DNA of 56,435 nt from JAHEIJ01 sp040235565 (GCA_040235565.1 JBECLA010000094.1:1-56435); one strand, 5' to 3'; counted from the first letter of the stretch, positions 45,349 through 55,210 are shown. Numbers and translations are program-made. Notes: a model not told the origin generated them from the sequence alone.

Positions 45349-46898
45349 GCAACAACTTTTTCGGCCAGAATGTTATTGATTTGTGCTTCCATGGTATCGC
45401 GGTAGCTATCACCGACATCATTGACGATGTATGTGGAAACAGGGGTGGCAATGCCTCTTAGTTTGATGGATTCATATTGTTGCGCGGTAATACGCCATTT
45501 GATGTCCTTGTCGTGATACAGGTGCTCGGTGATGATAATTTGATCCTTATTGGCAACGGTATGCAGGCGAGAGGCGAGGTTGACGGTTTCGCCGACCACG
45601 GTATATTGCATGCGTTCATTGGATCCCATGTTACCTGCCAGCATGGTGCCGTTGTTGACCCCGATGCGGAAATGAATAGTCTGCTTTCCTTCGCGGATGC
45701 GGGTGGCATTAAGGCGTGCGACCAGTTTCTGAATCATGACCGCACAGGCCAGGGCATTGAATTTATGTTCCGGATCTTCCTCGGGGACACCGAATACAAC
45801 CATGGCACAGTCGCCCATGTACTTGTCGATGGTGCCACGGTAGAGTTGACTGGCCATTGAGATATAAGTGAAGTATTCATTTAAAATACTCGCTACTTCG
45901 TCGGGCGAGAGTTGTTCTGACAAACTGGTAAAACCGACGATATCGGCAAACAGGACACTACCATTGACGTGTTTACCACCTAACTGGATTTCATCCAGGT
46001 TAGCCATGATTTGTTTGGCGACATTGCTGGATACAAAACGGGAAAAGGCATTTTCCACCTGGGACTTCTCCAGCAGGCCATTGGCCATTTTATTAAAGGC
46101 GTCCGTGAGGTAACCAATTTCATCATTGCGCCGTTCCTTGATACGGGTATGGTATTTGCCATCACCAATCGCCCTGCTGGCGTCCATCAGCCGATGAATC
46201 GGCCGGGTCAGACGTTCTCCCATCAAGAAGGCAATTACAATGCCGAGCAAAATCATGAGTACTGTCGCTGCCGCGATGGCGCTGATGGTATGCGTTAAAG
46301 ACTGATTCAGTGCCGCCTTGCTGAAGGTGACCAGGGCATGCCCGGCGACGACGCCCTGGAACTGGATTGGCGCTATAAAGGAAATGGCGTCGACACTTTC
46401 ACCACTTTCGGTACTGGCGGTCCATTCCACACTGTAACTGGATTCATCCACCTGAGTGGAGCGGGCGTACAGGCGAATGATGTTATCGCTGGGAAGTGTG
46501 CCGGATGAGGCCAACACTTTGCCGTTATCAGAGTACACCATCGCGCCCAGGATACTCTCATTGGTGCCGAGATTGCTGATCACGACCATCAGGCTGAGGA
46601 TGTCATCAGACAGGACCAGTTCCTTGGAAGACTCGCCCAACTGGGTGACCACCGCCTGGCCAAAGTCATTGATCTGGGTCCGCAGCACCTGCGTCTGGTT
46701 GTTGACGATCACCAGACCGAGAATCAGCATGCCGGCAGTGACCAATAAGGTAATGATGAGAGCCAGTTTATAGGCGATGGGGAAGTATTCCGGGGTATGT
46801 TTGTGGATAAAAGCACGCCAGCCGTAGCGAAGACGACGGGGTAGCCGTTTCAGCCGCTCCCGGAGGCCGGCTTTGTTGGATGGGTGGCTGTATCTCAT
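45345..46898 (-). CDS. Membrane class III adenylate cyclase with HAMP domain
   Basis: This is a 517-residue membrane cyclase, probably making cAMP. Two membrane segments (about 41-65 and 203-227) flank a periplasmic sensor domain of about 135 residues. A HAMP domain (about 228-280) follows, then the catalytic domain (about 310-490). Metal-binding Asp319 (LFADIVGF) and Asp363 (MGDCAM) are present. Lys359 and Thr433 fit adenine specificity, and Asn440 and Arg444 (NLASRL) are the transition-state pair. All catalytic residues are intact. The start chosen is the ATG at 46898; a TTG at 46907 is possible. It is the first gene of a two-gene operon with the lipoprotein. Confidence 0.9.
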   Translation of the reverse strand: MRYSHPSNKAGLRERLKRLPRRLRYGWRAFIHKHTPEYFPIAYKLALIITLLVTAGMLILGLVIVNNQTQVLRTQINDFGQAVVTQLGESSKELVLSDDILSLMVVISNLGTNESILGAMVYSDNGKVLASSGTLPSDNIIRLYARSTQVDESSYSVEWTASTESGESVDAISFIAPIQFQGVVAGHALVTFSKAALNQSLTHTISAIAAATVLMILLGIVIAFLMGERLTRPIHRLMDASRAIGDGKYHTRIKERRNDEIGYLTDAFNKMANGLLEKSQVENAFSRFVSSNVAKQIMANLDEIQLGGKHVNGSVLFADIVGFTSLSEQLSPDEVASILNEYFTYISMASQLYRGTIDKYMGDCAMVVFGVPEEDPEHKFNALACAVMIQKLVARLNATRIREGKQTIHFRIGVNNGTMLAGNMGSNERMQYTVVGETVNLASRLHTVANKDQIIITEHLYHDKDIKWRITAQQYESIKLRGIATPVSTYIVNDVGDSYRDTMEAQINNILAEKVVA

Positions 46899-47154
46899 AG
46901 TGACCAAGTTCGTGGACCCGAGAGTGCTCGCGCCTGATATGCTAATTATGTGTTATGAACCCGCAGTTACAGGCGGGCCAGAAAGAGTTATTATGCATAA
47001 AAAGTATGAGAAACCATACCTTATTAATAAAATAGTATAGATTACAATAACTTGCAAACCGAGCCTTGTGGGCCAGGAGAATTTGTGACCCAGTTCATGG
47101 TTGCCCAAGGTGGATTTTCGAGGCTCGGATAGCAGTCAGCGGGATGAGACAGGT

Positions 47155-48033
47155 ATGCGGTCACTACTGATTTTTTTACTGGTACTGATAGCCATGGCGG
47201 TAGGCGCGGGTTTGTTTCTCTCGCTCAGTGGTTACGCCGGACAACTGACTTCCGTGGGTATCACCCTGGCGGAACTGTTGACACTGCTGTCGCTAATTGC
47301 CGGGGGCGGAGCGATATTGCTGTTACTGGGAGCACCGATCATCAGCAAGTACTGGTTGGGAGTCCGCTCGATTCGTCAGCCACGTGACAGCATGGAATTC
47401 TGGTTGTTGTTGACCTTGCGCAAACAGGCACTTCGTGCCGGCATTAACACACCTCGTCTGGGCATCATTGACCGACCGGTTCTGAATGCCTTTACCATCG
47501 GCTTGAATCGCAATACGGCCCACATCGTCTTGGGACGCGGCCTGTTACAGAATCTCAATAAGGATGAACTGGAAGCGGTACTGGCACATGAAATTGCGCA
47601 TATTATTAATGACGATGCCCGCAGTCTGACCCTGGCTCAGGGTGCCGTTAATATCATCACGATTTTACCTGCCCGGTTGGCAAGTTTAATGATTGATCGC
47701 TTGCTATTCCGACGTGCCGAGCCGGCATTCGCCTATTATCTGATTCTAACCCTGACCCAACTGTGTTGTGGCTGGCTCGCGAGTCTGCTGGTCAGCAGCT
47801 TTAGTCGCCGTCAGGAGTATCGCGCAGATCGGGAGGGTGCACGGTTGGTGGGACGTGACAAGATGATCGCGGCCTTGAGTCATTTGCATGCGGGGATGGC
47901 ACCATCTGCGTTACCCGGTATCCTGGTAGTCACCAAGATCAGTAATCGTTTGAGTGAAGGACTGGAACAATTGCTACTGAGCCATCCGAGCCTCAACGAA
48001 CGCTTGCGCGCCCTCCAAAAGCTCGAATCCTGA
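47155..48033 (+). CDS. htpX: Membrane zinc protease HtpX
   Basis: HtpX is an inner-membrane M48 metalloprotease that degrades damaged membrane proteins together with FtsH. The 292-residue protein has two N-terminal membrane segments (about 3-24 and 38-58), the zinc motif HEIAH in VLAHEIAHIIN, the third ligand Glu in SRRQEYRAD, and further hydrophobic segments (about 155-180 and 185-212). AIEALR-type C-terminus is replaced by LNERLRALQKLES. The ATG at 47155 gives the usual family N-terminus; an in-frame TTG at 47101 adds 18 residues. A promoter is expected in the AT-rich gap 46980-47060, between it and the divergent cyclase gene, but I see no clear CpxR or sigma-32 site. Confidence 0.9.
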   Translation: MRSLLIFLLVLIAMAVGAGLFLSLSGYAGQLTSVGITLAELLTLLSLIAGGGAILLLLGAPIISKYWLGVRSIRQPRDSMEFWLLLTLRKQALRAGINTPRLGIIDRPVLNAFTIGLNRNTAHIVLGRGLLQNLNKDELEAVLAHEIAHIINDDARSLTLAQGAVNIITILPARLASLMIDRLLFRRAEPAFAYYLILTLTQLCCGWLASLLVSSFSRRQEYRADREGARLVGRDKMIAALSHLHAGMAPSALPGILVVTKISNRLSEGLEQLLLSHPSLNERLRALQKLES

Positions 48034-48110
48034 TCCTCCTGGTTTACTGGGCAGACTTGCGCTGCGTCGTTTACAATGCCTCGACCTGAGCAGTTGCCGA
48101 GGATGGCTGG

Positions 48111-49349
48111 ATGTCATTAATAAAACCTTTTACTGGTCTGCGCCCCCAGGCGGAATTTGCAGCCGATGTTGTTGCCCCACCATACGATGTATTGAATACA
48201 GAGGAAGCACGCCAGCGTGCCGAGGGGCGACCGTACAGTTTTCTGCATATCTCAAAACCCGAGATCGATCTGCCGGTGGGTACCGATCCCTATGATTCCA
48301 GTGTGTATGCCAAGGGAGCGGAAAACCTGCGAGCCTTGATCGATCGTGGCGTGCTCATTCGTGATTCCCGTCCCTGTTTTTATCTCTATCGTCTGGTGAT
48401 GGGTTCACATACTCAAACCGGTTTAGTTGCAGTGGCCTCGGTAGCGGCTTACGATACGAATCGGATTCGCAAACATGAGTACACGCGCCCTGACAAGGAA
48501 GATGATCGAGTGCGACAAATTAATGCGCTGAATGCCCAGACGGGGCCGGTATTTCTAACTTATCGGCATAATCCAGTAATCGATCATCTGGCGGACAGCG
48601 TAACAAATACCCAACCCCTTTATGATCTCACGGCTGATGATGGTGTCCGGCACACCCTTTGGCTGATTGAAGATGCAGCGAGTATCAAAACCATCACCCA
48701 CACCTTTGATGCAATGAACTGCCTTTATATCGCTGACGGGCATCACCGTTCAGCTGCCGCATCCCGTATTGCCAGGATGCGGCATCAGAACAACACTGCG
48801 ACAAGAGAAATCGCTGCAGATTATTTTCTTTCCGTATTGTTTCCCGATAATCAAATGCAAATCCTTGACTACAATCGCGTGGTGAAGGATCTGAACGGAT
48901 TATCCGAGAAATCGTTTCTGGAAGCGATCGGGCAGGCATTTGAGGTGACAGCGTACGATGCGGCGATAAAGCCTGCACAATCCGGCGAATTCGGGCTGTA
49001 TTTATCCCACCAGTGGTATCGTCTACGGATATTACCGGAACGCATCCCCGTTGACGATCCGGTTGGTCGGCTGGATGTGAGCTTGTTGCAGGATAATTTG
49101 ATCGCACCTGTCCTGGGTATCCATGATCCGCGCCGCGACAAACGCATTGATTTTATCGGTGGTATTCGAGGGTTGGCCGAACTCGAAAAGCGGGTAAATA
49201 GCGGTGAAATGCAGGCGGCCTTTTCCCTTTACCCTACCCACATGGAAGATCTGATGGCCGTGGCCGACGCCAATGAAGTGATGCCGCCGAAGTCAACCTG
49301 GTTTGAACCCAAGCTGGCAGACGGCCTGGTGTCGCACATACTGGACTAG
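48111..49349 (+). CDS. DUF1015 family protein
   Basis: This 412-residue soluble protein belongs to the DUF1015 family, widespread in bacteria and archaea. Family segments are clear: KPFTGLRP and VAPPYDVLNTEEA at the N-terminus, RKHEYTRPDKEDDR in the middle, and ADGHHRSAAASR with two histidines. The last resembles a catalytic or metal site, and similarity to ParB/SerK-like serine kinases has been suggested for related proteins, but I would not assign a reaction. GAGGAT precedes the ATG. It is 77 bases after htpX on the same strand and converges on the fimX-like gene. Confidence 0.85.
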   Translation: MSLIKPFTGLRPQAEFAADVVAPPYDVLNTEEARQRAEGRPYSFLHISKPEIDLPVGTDPYDSSVYAKGAENLRALIDRGVLIRDSRPCFYLYRLVMGSHTQTGLVAVASVAAYDTNRIRKHEYTRPDKEDDRVRQINALNAQTGPVFLTYRHNPVIDHLADSVTNTQPLYDLTADDGVRHTLWLIEDAASIKTITHTFDAMNCLYIADGHHRSAAASRIARMRHQNNTATREIAADYFLSVLFPDNQMQILDYNRVVKDLNGLSEKSFLEAIGQAFEVTAYDAAIKPAQSGEFGLYLSHQWYRLRILPERIPVDDPVGRLDVSLLQDNLIAPVLGIHDPRRDKRIDFIGGIRGLAELEKRVNSGEMQAAFSLYPTHMEDLMAVADANEVMPPKSTWFEPKLADGLVSHILD

Positions 49350-49386
49350 AAGCAAATTGTTCCGGATGTCCGCTGAACCGCGTAGA

Positions 49387-51468
49387 CTAGAATGCGCTGT
49401 CGAAATCGTAATCCAGATTAGTGGTTGGTTCCTGCAGAAAATGGCCCTGAATGAAATCGACCCCACATTGCCACAGGACGGCGAGGCTGTTGGCATCTTC
49501 AACGAATGCCGCAATACTCTGCATGTTCGCATCACGGGCATGATTGGCGATGTCTTTCATGGCTTCCTGGTTTTCCACGTTCTGTGGCAGGTTTTTCACA
49601 ATCTCGCCATGGATCTTGATGAAGTCGACAGGAAGTTCCTGTAATGACCTGAAAGTGTTTTGTTCCTTGCCGAAGTTTTCCAGTGCAGTACGACAGCTGA
49701 GCTGTTTCAAACCATCAACCAGCACCTTGGTTTGTGCCAGATGATTCAATGCTGTTGTCTCATCCAGTTCGAAAATAATTGCGCTGGTATCAAGGTTGAA
49801 TGACTTGATGCGCTCACTGAGCCAGGGTAGAAATTCGGCATCCGTCAGCGTGCTCTGTGACAGTTTCAGGAAAAACCGGGTATTCTTCCCCTCGCTGGTT
49901 TGATCCTGCAGGGCCTTGAAGGTATTGGCGATCACCCAACGATCAATGAATTTAGTAAGATCCGCCTGATCGGCCGCGGTTATAAATTCGTTGGGAGGAA
50001 TTTCTTCGGATTTTTCATCCAGCATGCGTACCAGTACTTCATAATGGCCACCAGAAATGCCATGCAGACTGATAATCGGTTGGAACAGAAGTTTAAACTG
50101 GTTTTCCCGCAGCGCTTCCTTGATGCGATGCGACCAGACACTGACCTGTTGCTGTTCCTCCAGCTCTTCCATGGCCGGGTTATAGAGATTGTACTGGTTG
50201 CCCCCTTCCTTGCGGGCGGCTTCACAGCCCTGCTCAGCGCGGGTAATACAGTCCTGCAGGTTGCTCACCGTTTCATTGACTGGTGTTAATCCAATGCTGG
50301 CACTGGAAGTAATGACTTTACCCTCAATCGTGACGGTATGATCGCTGATGAGCTTGACGATACTTGCTGCAGCCTGTTCGGCCTGTTTCATATCAACATC
50401 GGTTAACAGCAGGGTGAATACCGGCCCTTCAAAGCGGGCGACCAGACCATGTTTTTCCAGTTTTTGTTTCAGTAAACCTGCAAGGTTGGCGAGATATTTA
50501 TCCGCATTGGCTATACCGATGGTGTTGCGAATCTGTTCAAACTTGTCGATCTCGATAAACAGGACGGCACCCTGGGCCTTACCTTCAACAGCCTGGGTAA
50601 TCAGCTTGTCTACCTTGTCAAGGAAGAATGTTCGGTTGTACAAGCCGGTGAGCAAATCCTGTTTGCTCAGCACATCCAGTTGTTGTTCCAGTTCCTTGCT
50701 GTTGCTGCGATCACGAATGATGATCTGGGTACAGGCTTCACCTTCCATACTGGCACGTGCGAATTCCATTGCGGTTTCGAAACTATGGCCATCAGTATGC
50801 TTCGCCTGAATATTCAGAAAATCTTCCTTGCTTTGTCCCTTGGCGTAGTTACGCAGGAAATCCTTTAGCTTACCGTGGTCCTCGCTGCCCACCATATCAA
50901 GAATCGGCATGCCTTCCACGTCGTCGAGGCTTTCGTAACCGAACATATCGAGATACGCCTGGTTGGCATAAATGTGCATGCCATCATGAACATAGGCAAT
51001 GGCATCGCGTGAACTGTCGATCAGATTGCGGGCACGTTTTTCGGATTCATGTAGCATTTGTTCGGTGCGCCGCATTCCCTTGCGATTTTTCAAATCCGCT
51101 ACTTCCCGTTTCACGATATGCAGTAAACGCTCCGGTTGTTTACCGCTGACTGCATCACGGGCGCCCGCCTTGAGTTCCGCCAGGCAGGCATTGCTGTCAT
51201 CTGATTCACTAATGACAACCAGGGGAATATCCCGGCCATTCTTCCGGAGGACGTCGAGGGCTTGTTTGGCACTGAATATCGGGAGTTTCTGTTTGGCGAG
51301 AATGATGTCCAGAGGGTTTTCACTAATCGCTTTTTCCATGTCTTCGTCGTCTTCGACACGGATATCACGCACGATTTCTCCCGCGTTACGCAACACCTTG
51401 ATCAGCTGTTCGGCGGGCTCGGATTCATCAAAAATGGTCAGTACTCGCAGGAGATCTTTTTCGCTCAC
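49387..51468 (-). CDS. fimX: FimX-like degenerate GGDEF/EAL c-di-GMP effector
   Basis: The 693-residue protein has the FimX layout and length (P. aeruginosa FimX 691). A receiver-like domain (1-125) lacks the phospho-acceptor Asp: the position reads Ala58 in DIILAKQKLP. A PAS domain (about 145-255) is followed by a degenerate GGDEF (EGPVF at 348-352), so no cyclase activity is expected, and an EAL domain in which EAL is EVL (477-479) and DDFG is ENFG, so no phosphodiesterase activity is expected. FimX binds c-di-GMP through this domain and drives type IV pilus assembly at the pole. The start is a GTG at 51468 behind AAGGAA. The PilZ-like gene lies upstream. Confidence 0.85.
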   Translation of the reverse strand: MSEKDLLRVLTIFDESEPAEQLIKVLRNAGEIVRDIRVEDDEDMEKAISENPLDIILAKQKLPIFSAKQALDVLRKNGRDIPLVVISESDDSNACLAELKAGARDAVSGKQPERLLHIVKREVADLKNRKGMRRTEQMLHESEKRARNLIDSSRDAIAYVHDGMHIYANQAYLDMFGYESLDDVEGMPILDMVGSEDHGKLKDFLRNYAKGQSKEDFLNIQAKHTDGHSFETAMEFARASMEGEACTQIIIRDRSNSKELEQQLDVLSKQDLLTGLYNRTFFLDKVDKLITQAVEGKAQGAVLFIEIDKFEQIRNTIGIANADKYLANLAGLLKQKLEKHGLVARFEGPVFTLLLTDVDMKQAEQAAASIVKLISDHTVTIEGKVITSSASIGLTPVNETVSNLQDCITRAEQGCEAARKEGGNQYNLYNPAMEELEEQQQVSVWSHRIKEALRENQFKLLFQPIISLHGISGGHYEVLVRMLDEKSEEIPPNEFITAADQADLTKFIDRWVIANTFKALQDQTSEGKNTRFFLKLSQSTLTDAEFLPWLSERIKSFNLDTSAIIFELDETTALNHLAQTKVLVDGLKQLSCRTALENFGKEQNTFRSLQELPVDFIKIHGEIVKNLPQNVENQEAMKDIANHARDANMQSIAAFVEDANSLAVLWQCGVDFIQGHFLQEPTTNLDYDFDSAF

Positions 51469-51587
51469 ACAGGTTCCTTCAACAACGGACGTTTTAGCTG
51501 AATATAATGACTTTTATGCCAATTAAAGGCAAGCCGGGATAGCTTGACAGAAGCGGTCACTATCCTTCATCCCGCAGATAATACAGC

Positions 51588-53432
51588 TTAAATGGAAGAC
51601 CAGATCTGGCCAAAATCCTCTTCTTCGTGTTCGCTGCGCTGTTTCGGCTTGTCACTTTCCAGGAACTCAAACTGGAACTGGGCAAACAGGCCGGTATTCT
51701 GTACCAGCCGACTCAATTCCACGCTGATATCCTTGCCCAGGATATGTAACATCAGTTTGTTACCGACTCGCCAGGGGACGGGTGCCGTGATCAATGTTGC
51801 CGCCTGGTTAATGGCGGGCATTTCCGGTAGCAGCAAGGTCCGTTGGTAGTGGTAGTCTTTCCCATTGGACGCGGCGGTACGCAGGCCAATGGCGGCGGCA
51901 TCAGGATTCAGCATTTCGATCCCGAGCTGCATCTCATGCTGGTTGTTGAATTTCATCCAGCGTATGACCCCGATGCCCCATTTCCAGTATTGATTTTTGG
52001 TTTGACGGCGGATCCCGACAAGCTCTCCAACTTGTGCCTTGGTACCGTTACCTTCGGCATATTCCAGACAATAGCCACTGGCACTTTCATTTACGATGAG
52101 CCAGCTAGCAAGGCTGGCTTCAGGCTGTTTGGGTTGTTTATCCGGTGAGAACAGCGGGGGACTGAAGGCACGGGGGTTTTGTGCACCGGTCAATGTCAGC
52201 TCTTCGGTCACGATTTTTGTCAGGTCCACGTCTTCGCCCGTAGGAAAAACCATATTCCAGACATCGGGGTTTTCGTCAGACAGATTTTTCACAATGCTGC
52301 TTTCAAATTCGGCGCGTTGGGCGAAGGGATCCCTGCGGGTTTCCAGCGTTTGATGTTGATGGTGGCTGAGATATTGATGTATGGCACTCAGACCAATCGC
52401 CACCTGGACATTTTCCTGCTTGCTGGTCCGGGGAAACCCACGCTTGGTTTCAATACCCCAGGCGATTAATAAACGCCGGAGCAGATCATGGGAGAGGTCC
52501 GGTCGACCCATGTCTATCCCGGTCAGGGTAGTGGTTACCACGTCTTCGCTGTCCTGAATATCATGGCGCAAACGTTCAGCCAGGCGGCTGGTCTGGAGTA
52601 CCCGGCAGTTTGCCGGTGAACAAGTGAAACTGCTTTGTGCGATCGGACAAGGGGGCAGGTCTTTCCCCAGATTGATACCAAACTGGCCATCGGCTTGCGG
52701 CATCTCTGGCTTGGCGGGTTTGATGACATCACAATACTGCACCCACCGTTCCAGGGTGTTATACACCTTGGTAACTTCACCCTGACGCAATCGATAGGGT
52801 GAAGTCAACCAGAGTAAAAGGTTACGCAGGTATTCTGCCTTCACGGAGGACTTGTTGACATACATGTGTTGATAATCGGTGATGGCCGTGCGCTGCAGCT
52901 TGTGACTTTCCGCGTAGGCATAGAGTTTATGCATCTCCGCCCATAGCTTCTGCGGATAGGGGGCATAAATCTGATAGCAGGTCAGCAGGGTACGGCCGCT
53001 ATAGGTCATCACCCGATGAAACAACAGCGTCAGTTGCTTTTTATCCTGAAACAGAAAGTTGCTTTTCAGAGTATCTTCGATGGCGATCTTATAGCCGGTG
53101 GTCACGGCGATGAGGATTTCGCGTGTGGCCGCGGCAATTTTCTGGTTTTTCTCCGGTAACGGGTAGGCCACGCCAACGAAATGTTTCCGCATGGAATCGG
53201 TAATGTACTGCACGACTTCACGCAGACTTTCAAGAAACCGGGTCCGTTCCTGATGCGGCAAATCGAGTTGATTGGTTTCGATGAGGGCCTGATACACCAG
53301 CCGAGCGGTTTCACCGAGATTGGCTTTGGGCAGGGCGTCAATCCATTGGTCCACTTTTCGAGGACGAATACTGAAAGCATCTTTACCCGGCTTTTGCCGT
53401 TTCGGTACTGACAGCCCCAATGCTTTGGACAC
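51588..53432 (-). CDS. Large protein with PilZ-like C-terminal domain, upstream of fimX
   Basis: This soluble protein of 614 residues is mostly alpha-helical up to about residue 470. In the C-terminal part (about 435-590), NESASG (the PilZ [D/N]xSxxG motif) follows LIV, then comes a beta-rich segment (VGELVGIRRQ, WGIGVIRWMK, MQLGIEML). This suggests a PilZ-type c-di-GMP-binding fold; the usual RxxxR arm is not clear. A Cys-rich stretch (CPIAQSSFTCSPANC) lies about mid-protein. A GTG at 53432 has AGAGGAGA six bases upstream; the ATG at 53477 is also in frame but has a poor ribosome site. It precedes fimX on the same strand with a 119-base gap. Function is inferred from the pairing. Confidence 0.7.
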   Translation of the reverse strand: MSKALGLSVPKRQKPGKDAFSIRPRKVDQWIDALPKANLGETARLVYQALIETNQLDLPHQERTRFLESLREVVQYITDSMRKHFVGVAYPLPEKNQKIAAATREILIAVTTGYKIAIEDTLKSNFLFQDKKQLTLLFHRVMTYSGRTLLTCYQIYAPYPQKLWAEMHKLYAYAESHKLQRTAITDYQHMYVNKSSVKAEYLRNLLLWLTSPYRLRQGEVTKVYNTLERWVQYCDVIKPAKPEMPQADGQFGINLGKDLPPCPIAQSSFTCSPANCRVLQTSRLAERLRHDIQDSEDVVTTTLTGIDMGRPDLSHDLLRRLLIAWGIETKRGFPRTSKQENVQVAIGLSAIHQYLSHHQHQTLETRRDPFAQRAEFESSIVKNLSDENPDVWNMVFPTGEDVDLTKIVTEELTLTGAQNPRAFSPPLFSPDKQPKQPEASLASWLIVNESASGYCLEYAEGNGTKAQVGELVGIRRQTKNQYWKWGIGVIRWMKFNNQHEMQLGIEMLNPDAAAIGLRTAASNGKDYHYQRTLLLPEMPAINQAATLITAPVPWRVGNKLMLHILGKDISVELSRLVQNTGLFAQFQFEFLESDKPKQRSEHEEEDFGQIWSSI

Positions 53433-53498
53433 TACACTTCTCCTCTTGGACTCATTTCCTTGTGCGATGCGACGCATCCGGTCCTTTTCTTATTTAAC

Positions 53499-53533
53499 TA
53501 CTTGTAAAGTATGACATATTCACGATTCAAGTA
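53499..53533. repeat. Inverted repeat in the promoter region of the PilZ-like gene
   Basis: TACTTG (53499-53504) and CAAGTA (53528-53533) form an inverted repeat with a 23-base AT-rich centre. It lies 67-101 bases upstream of the chosen start on the minus strand, where an operator could sit. Short arms make chance likely. Confidence 0.3.
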
Positions 53534-53584
53534 CATAAAAAAGAAGTTTTCGCACAGCAATCCAGGTCATTTTTACCTCCAAAG

Positions 53585-54607
53585 TCATAACCGGGTATGA
53601 CTTTCGACAGGGATTTTGGAGGCAGCGCCGCTCCGTTCCCGCACCAGTCGCGGTACCAGGAATCCCGGCAGGCGCTGCCGAAGCTGTTGCAGCAATTCGA
53701 CAGCCCGGCTATCGCTGACTTCAAAATGCTGTGCACCCTGCACGCGATCCAGCTGGTGAAGATAATAAGGCAGGACCCGGTTCTCGAACAGGCGTTCACT
53801 CAGCCCGACCAGCGCCTCCACCTCATCATTGACCCCGCGGAGTAACACCGCCTGGTTGAGGAGGGTGGTCTGCGTTGTCGTCAGGCGCTGTAACGCGGCA
53901 GCCACCCCGGTATCGATTTCGTTGGGATGATTGCAATGCACCACGATCACTGTTTGTAACCGGCAATCGGCCAGCCAGCTGAGCAGCGCAGTATTGACAC
54001 GTTCCGGCAGGACAATGACCTGGCGGGTATGCAGACGTAGCCGCTTGAGATGGGGAATGGCTGCCAGCTGCGCGACCAGGCGAGCGAGGCGCTGATCGCT
54101 CTGGCTCAGGGGATCGCCGCCACTGAGAATAACCTCATGGATGGTTTTATCCCTGGCAATATAGTCCAGTGCGGCCTGCCAGTCGTCCGTGGCGGCCCTG
54201 GCCTCGGCATAGGGGAAATGGCGCCGAAAGCAATAGCGGCAATGCACACCACAGGCCGCCGTGGTGATCAACAACACCCGGCCATGGTACTTGTGTAACA
54301 GACCCGGGATGGGCATGGCGGCCTGGTCGCCGACGGGATCGTGACTGTAGTCCCGGGCGGTCAGGAGTTCCTCGCCCAGTGGCAAGACCTGGCGTAACAG
54401 GGGATCGGCCGGGTTGCCTGCTTCCATCCGGGCCACATAACCCAGTGGGACCCGCAAGGGGAAGCGGGCCGCCGCCTGCCGGGCGGCAGGGAGGAGTTCT
54501 TGTGGTAACGCCAGGCGCTCCAGCAATTCGGCCGGGTCCCGGATGGCCTGACTGAGGGCCTTGTGCCAGTCACTGGTCTGACAGGCAAGAGCGGGGTGCG
54601 GTATCAT
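53585..54607 (-). CDS. epmB: EF-P lysine 2,3-aminomutase EpmB
   Basis: EpmB is a radical SAM and PLP enzyme that turns (S)-alpha-lysine into (R)-beta-lysine for attachment to elongation factor P. The 340-residue protein has the iron-sulfur motif Cys119-x3-Cys123-x2-Cys126 in ACGVHCRYCF, the SAM-binding GGDP in ILSGGDPLSQ, and a C-terminal Lys331 in SKIPV at the PLP-lysine position. It lacks the C-terminal extension of clostridial lysine aminomutases. It is divergent from efp with 39 bases between starts, so the two share a very short promoter region. Confidence 0.94.
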   Translation of the reverse strand: MIPHPALACQTSDWHKALSQAIRDPAELLERLALPQELLPAARQAAARFPLRVPLGYVARMEAGNPADPLLRQVLPLGEELLTARDYSHDPVGDQAAMPIPGLLHKYHGRVLLITTAACGVHCRYCFRRHFPYAEARAATDDWQAALDYIARDKTIHEVILSGGDPLSQSDQRLARLVAQLAAIPHLKRLRLHTRQVIVLPERVNTALLSWLADCRLQTVIVVHCNHPNEIDTGVAAALQRLTTTQTTLLNQAVLLRGVNDEVEALVGLSERLFENRVLPYYLHQLDRVQGAQHFEVSDSRAVELLQQLRQRLPGFLVPRLVRERSGAASKIPVESHTRL

Positions 54608-54646
54608 AGGCGGTCTTTTAAGCTTGAGTGATTATTCGAGGAAATC

Positions 54647-55210
54647 ATGGCCAGTTACAGTACCAATGAATTCCGCAGCGGTCTCAAAATCATGATCGAT
54701 GGGGATCCCTGCAGCATTATTGAAAACGAGTTTGTGAAACCAGGCAAGGGCCAGGCATTTAACCGGGTGAAAATCCGCAACCTGAAGACCGGCCGGGTGC
54801 TGGAAAAAACCTATAAATCGGGCGAAAGCGTCGAAGCCGCGGACGTCATGGATACCGACATGCAGTATCTGTACAACGATGGCGATGCCTGGCATTTCAT
54901 GCATCCGGAAACTTTCGAGCAGGTTGCCGCCGACGTCAACGCACTCGGGGATGCCGCCAAATGGCTGAAGGAGCAGGATACCTGTGTGGTCACCCTGTGG
55001 AACGGGGTGCCCATCAGTGTGACCCCGCCCAACCATGTGATTCTGACGGTTACCGAGACGGATCCCGGGGTCCGGGGCGACACCTCCGGCGGCGGTGGCA
55101 AACCGGCCACCTGTGACACCGGCGCGGTGGTCCGGGTGCCGTTGTTCGTGGATATCGGCGATCAAATCAAGGTGGATACCCGCACCGGTGAATATGTCAG
55201 CCGTGCCTGA
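54647..55210 (+). CDS. efp: Elongation factor P
   Basis: EF-P enters the ribosomal E site and rescues ribosomes stalled at runs of proline. The 187-residue protein has the KOW-like N-domain with the modified loop FVKPGKGQAF, where Lys34 is the beta-lysylation site, and two OB domains after it, including the GVPISVTPPNHVILTV and SGGGGKPATCDTGA family segments. GAGGAAATC lies before the ATG. The epmB gene (divergent) and epmA gene (24 bases downstream) complete the lysine-type modification set. The Lys34 type therefore matches the neighbouring enzymes. Confidence 0.97.
   Translation: MASYSTNEFRSGLKIMIDGDPCSIIENEFVKPGKGQAFNRVKIRNLKTGRVLEKTYKSGESVEAADVMDTDMQYLYNDGDAWHFMHPETFEQVAADVNALGDAAKWLKEQDTCVVTLWNGVPISVTPPNHVILTVTETDPGVRGDTSGGGGKPATCDTGAVVRVPLFVDIGDQIKVDTRTGEYVSRA

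Noticed and set aside
49387..51468. Calling this an active diguanylate cyclase/phosphodiesterase
   Set aside because: GGDEF reads EGPVF, EAL reads EVL and DDFG reads ENFG, so an effector role fits better than catalysis.
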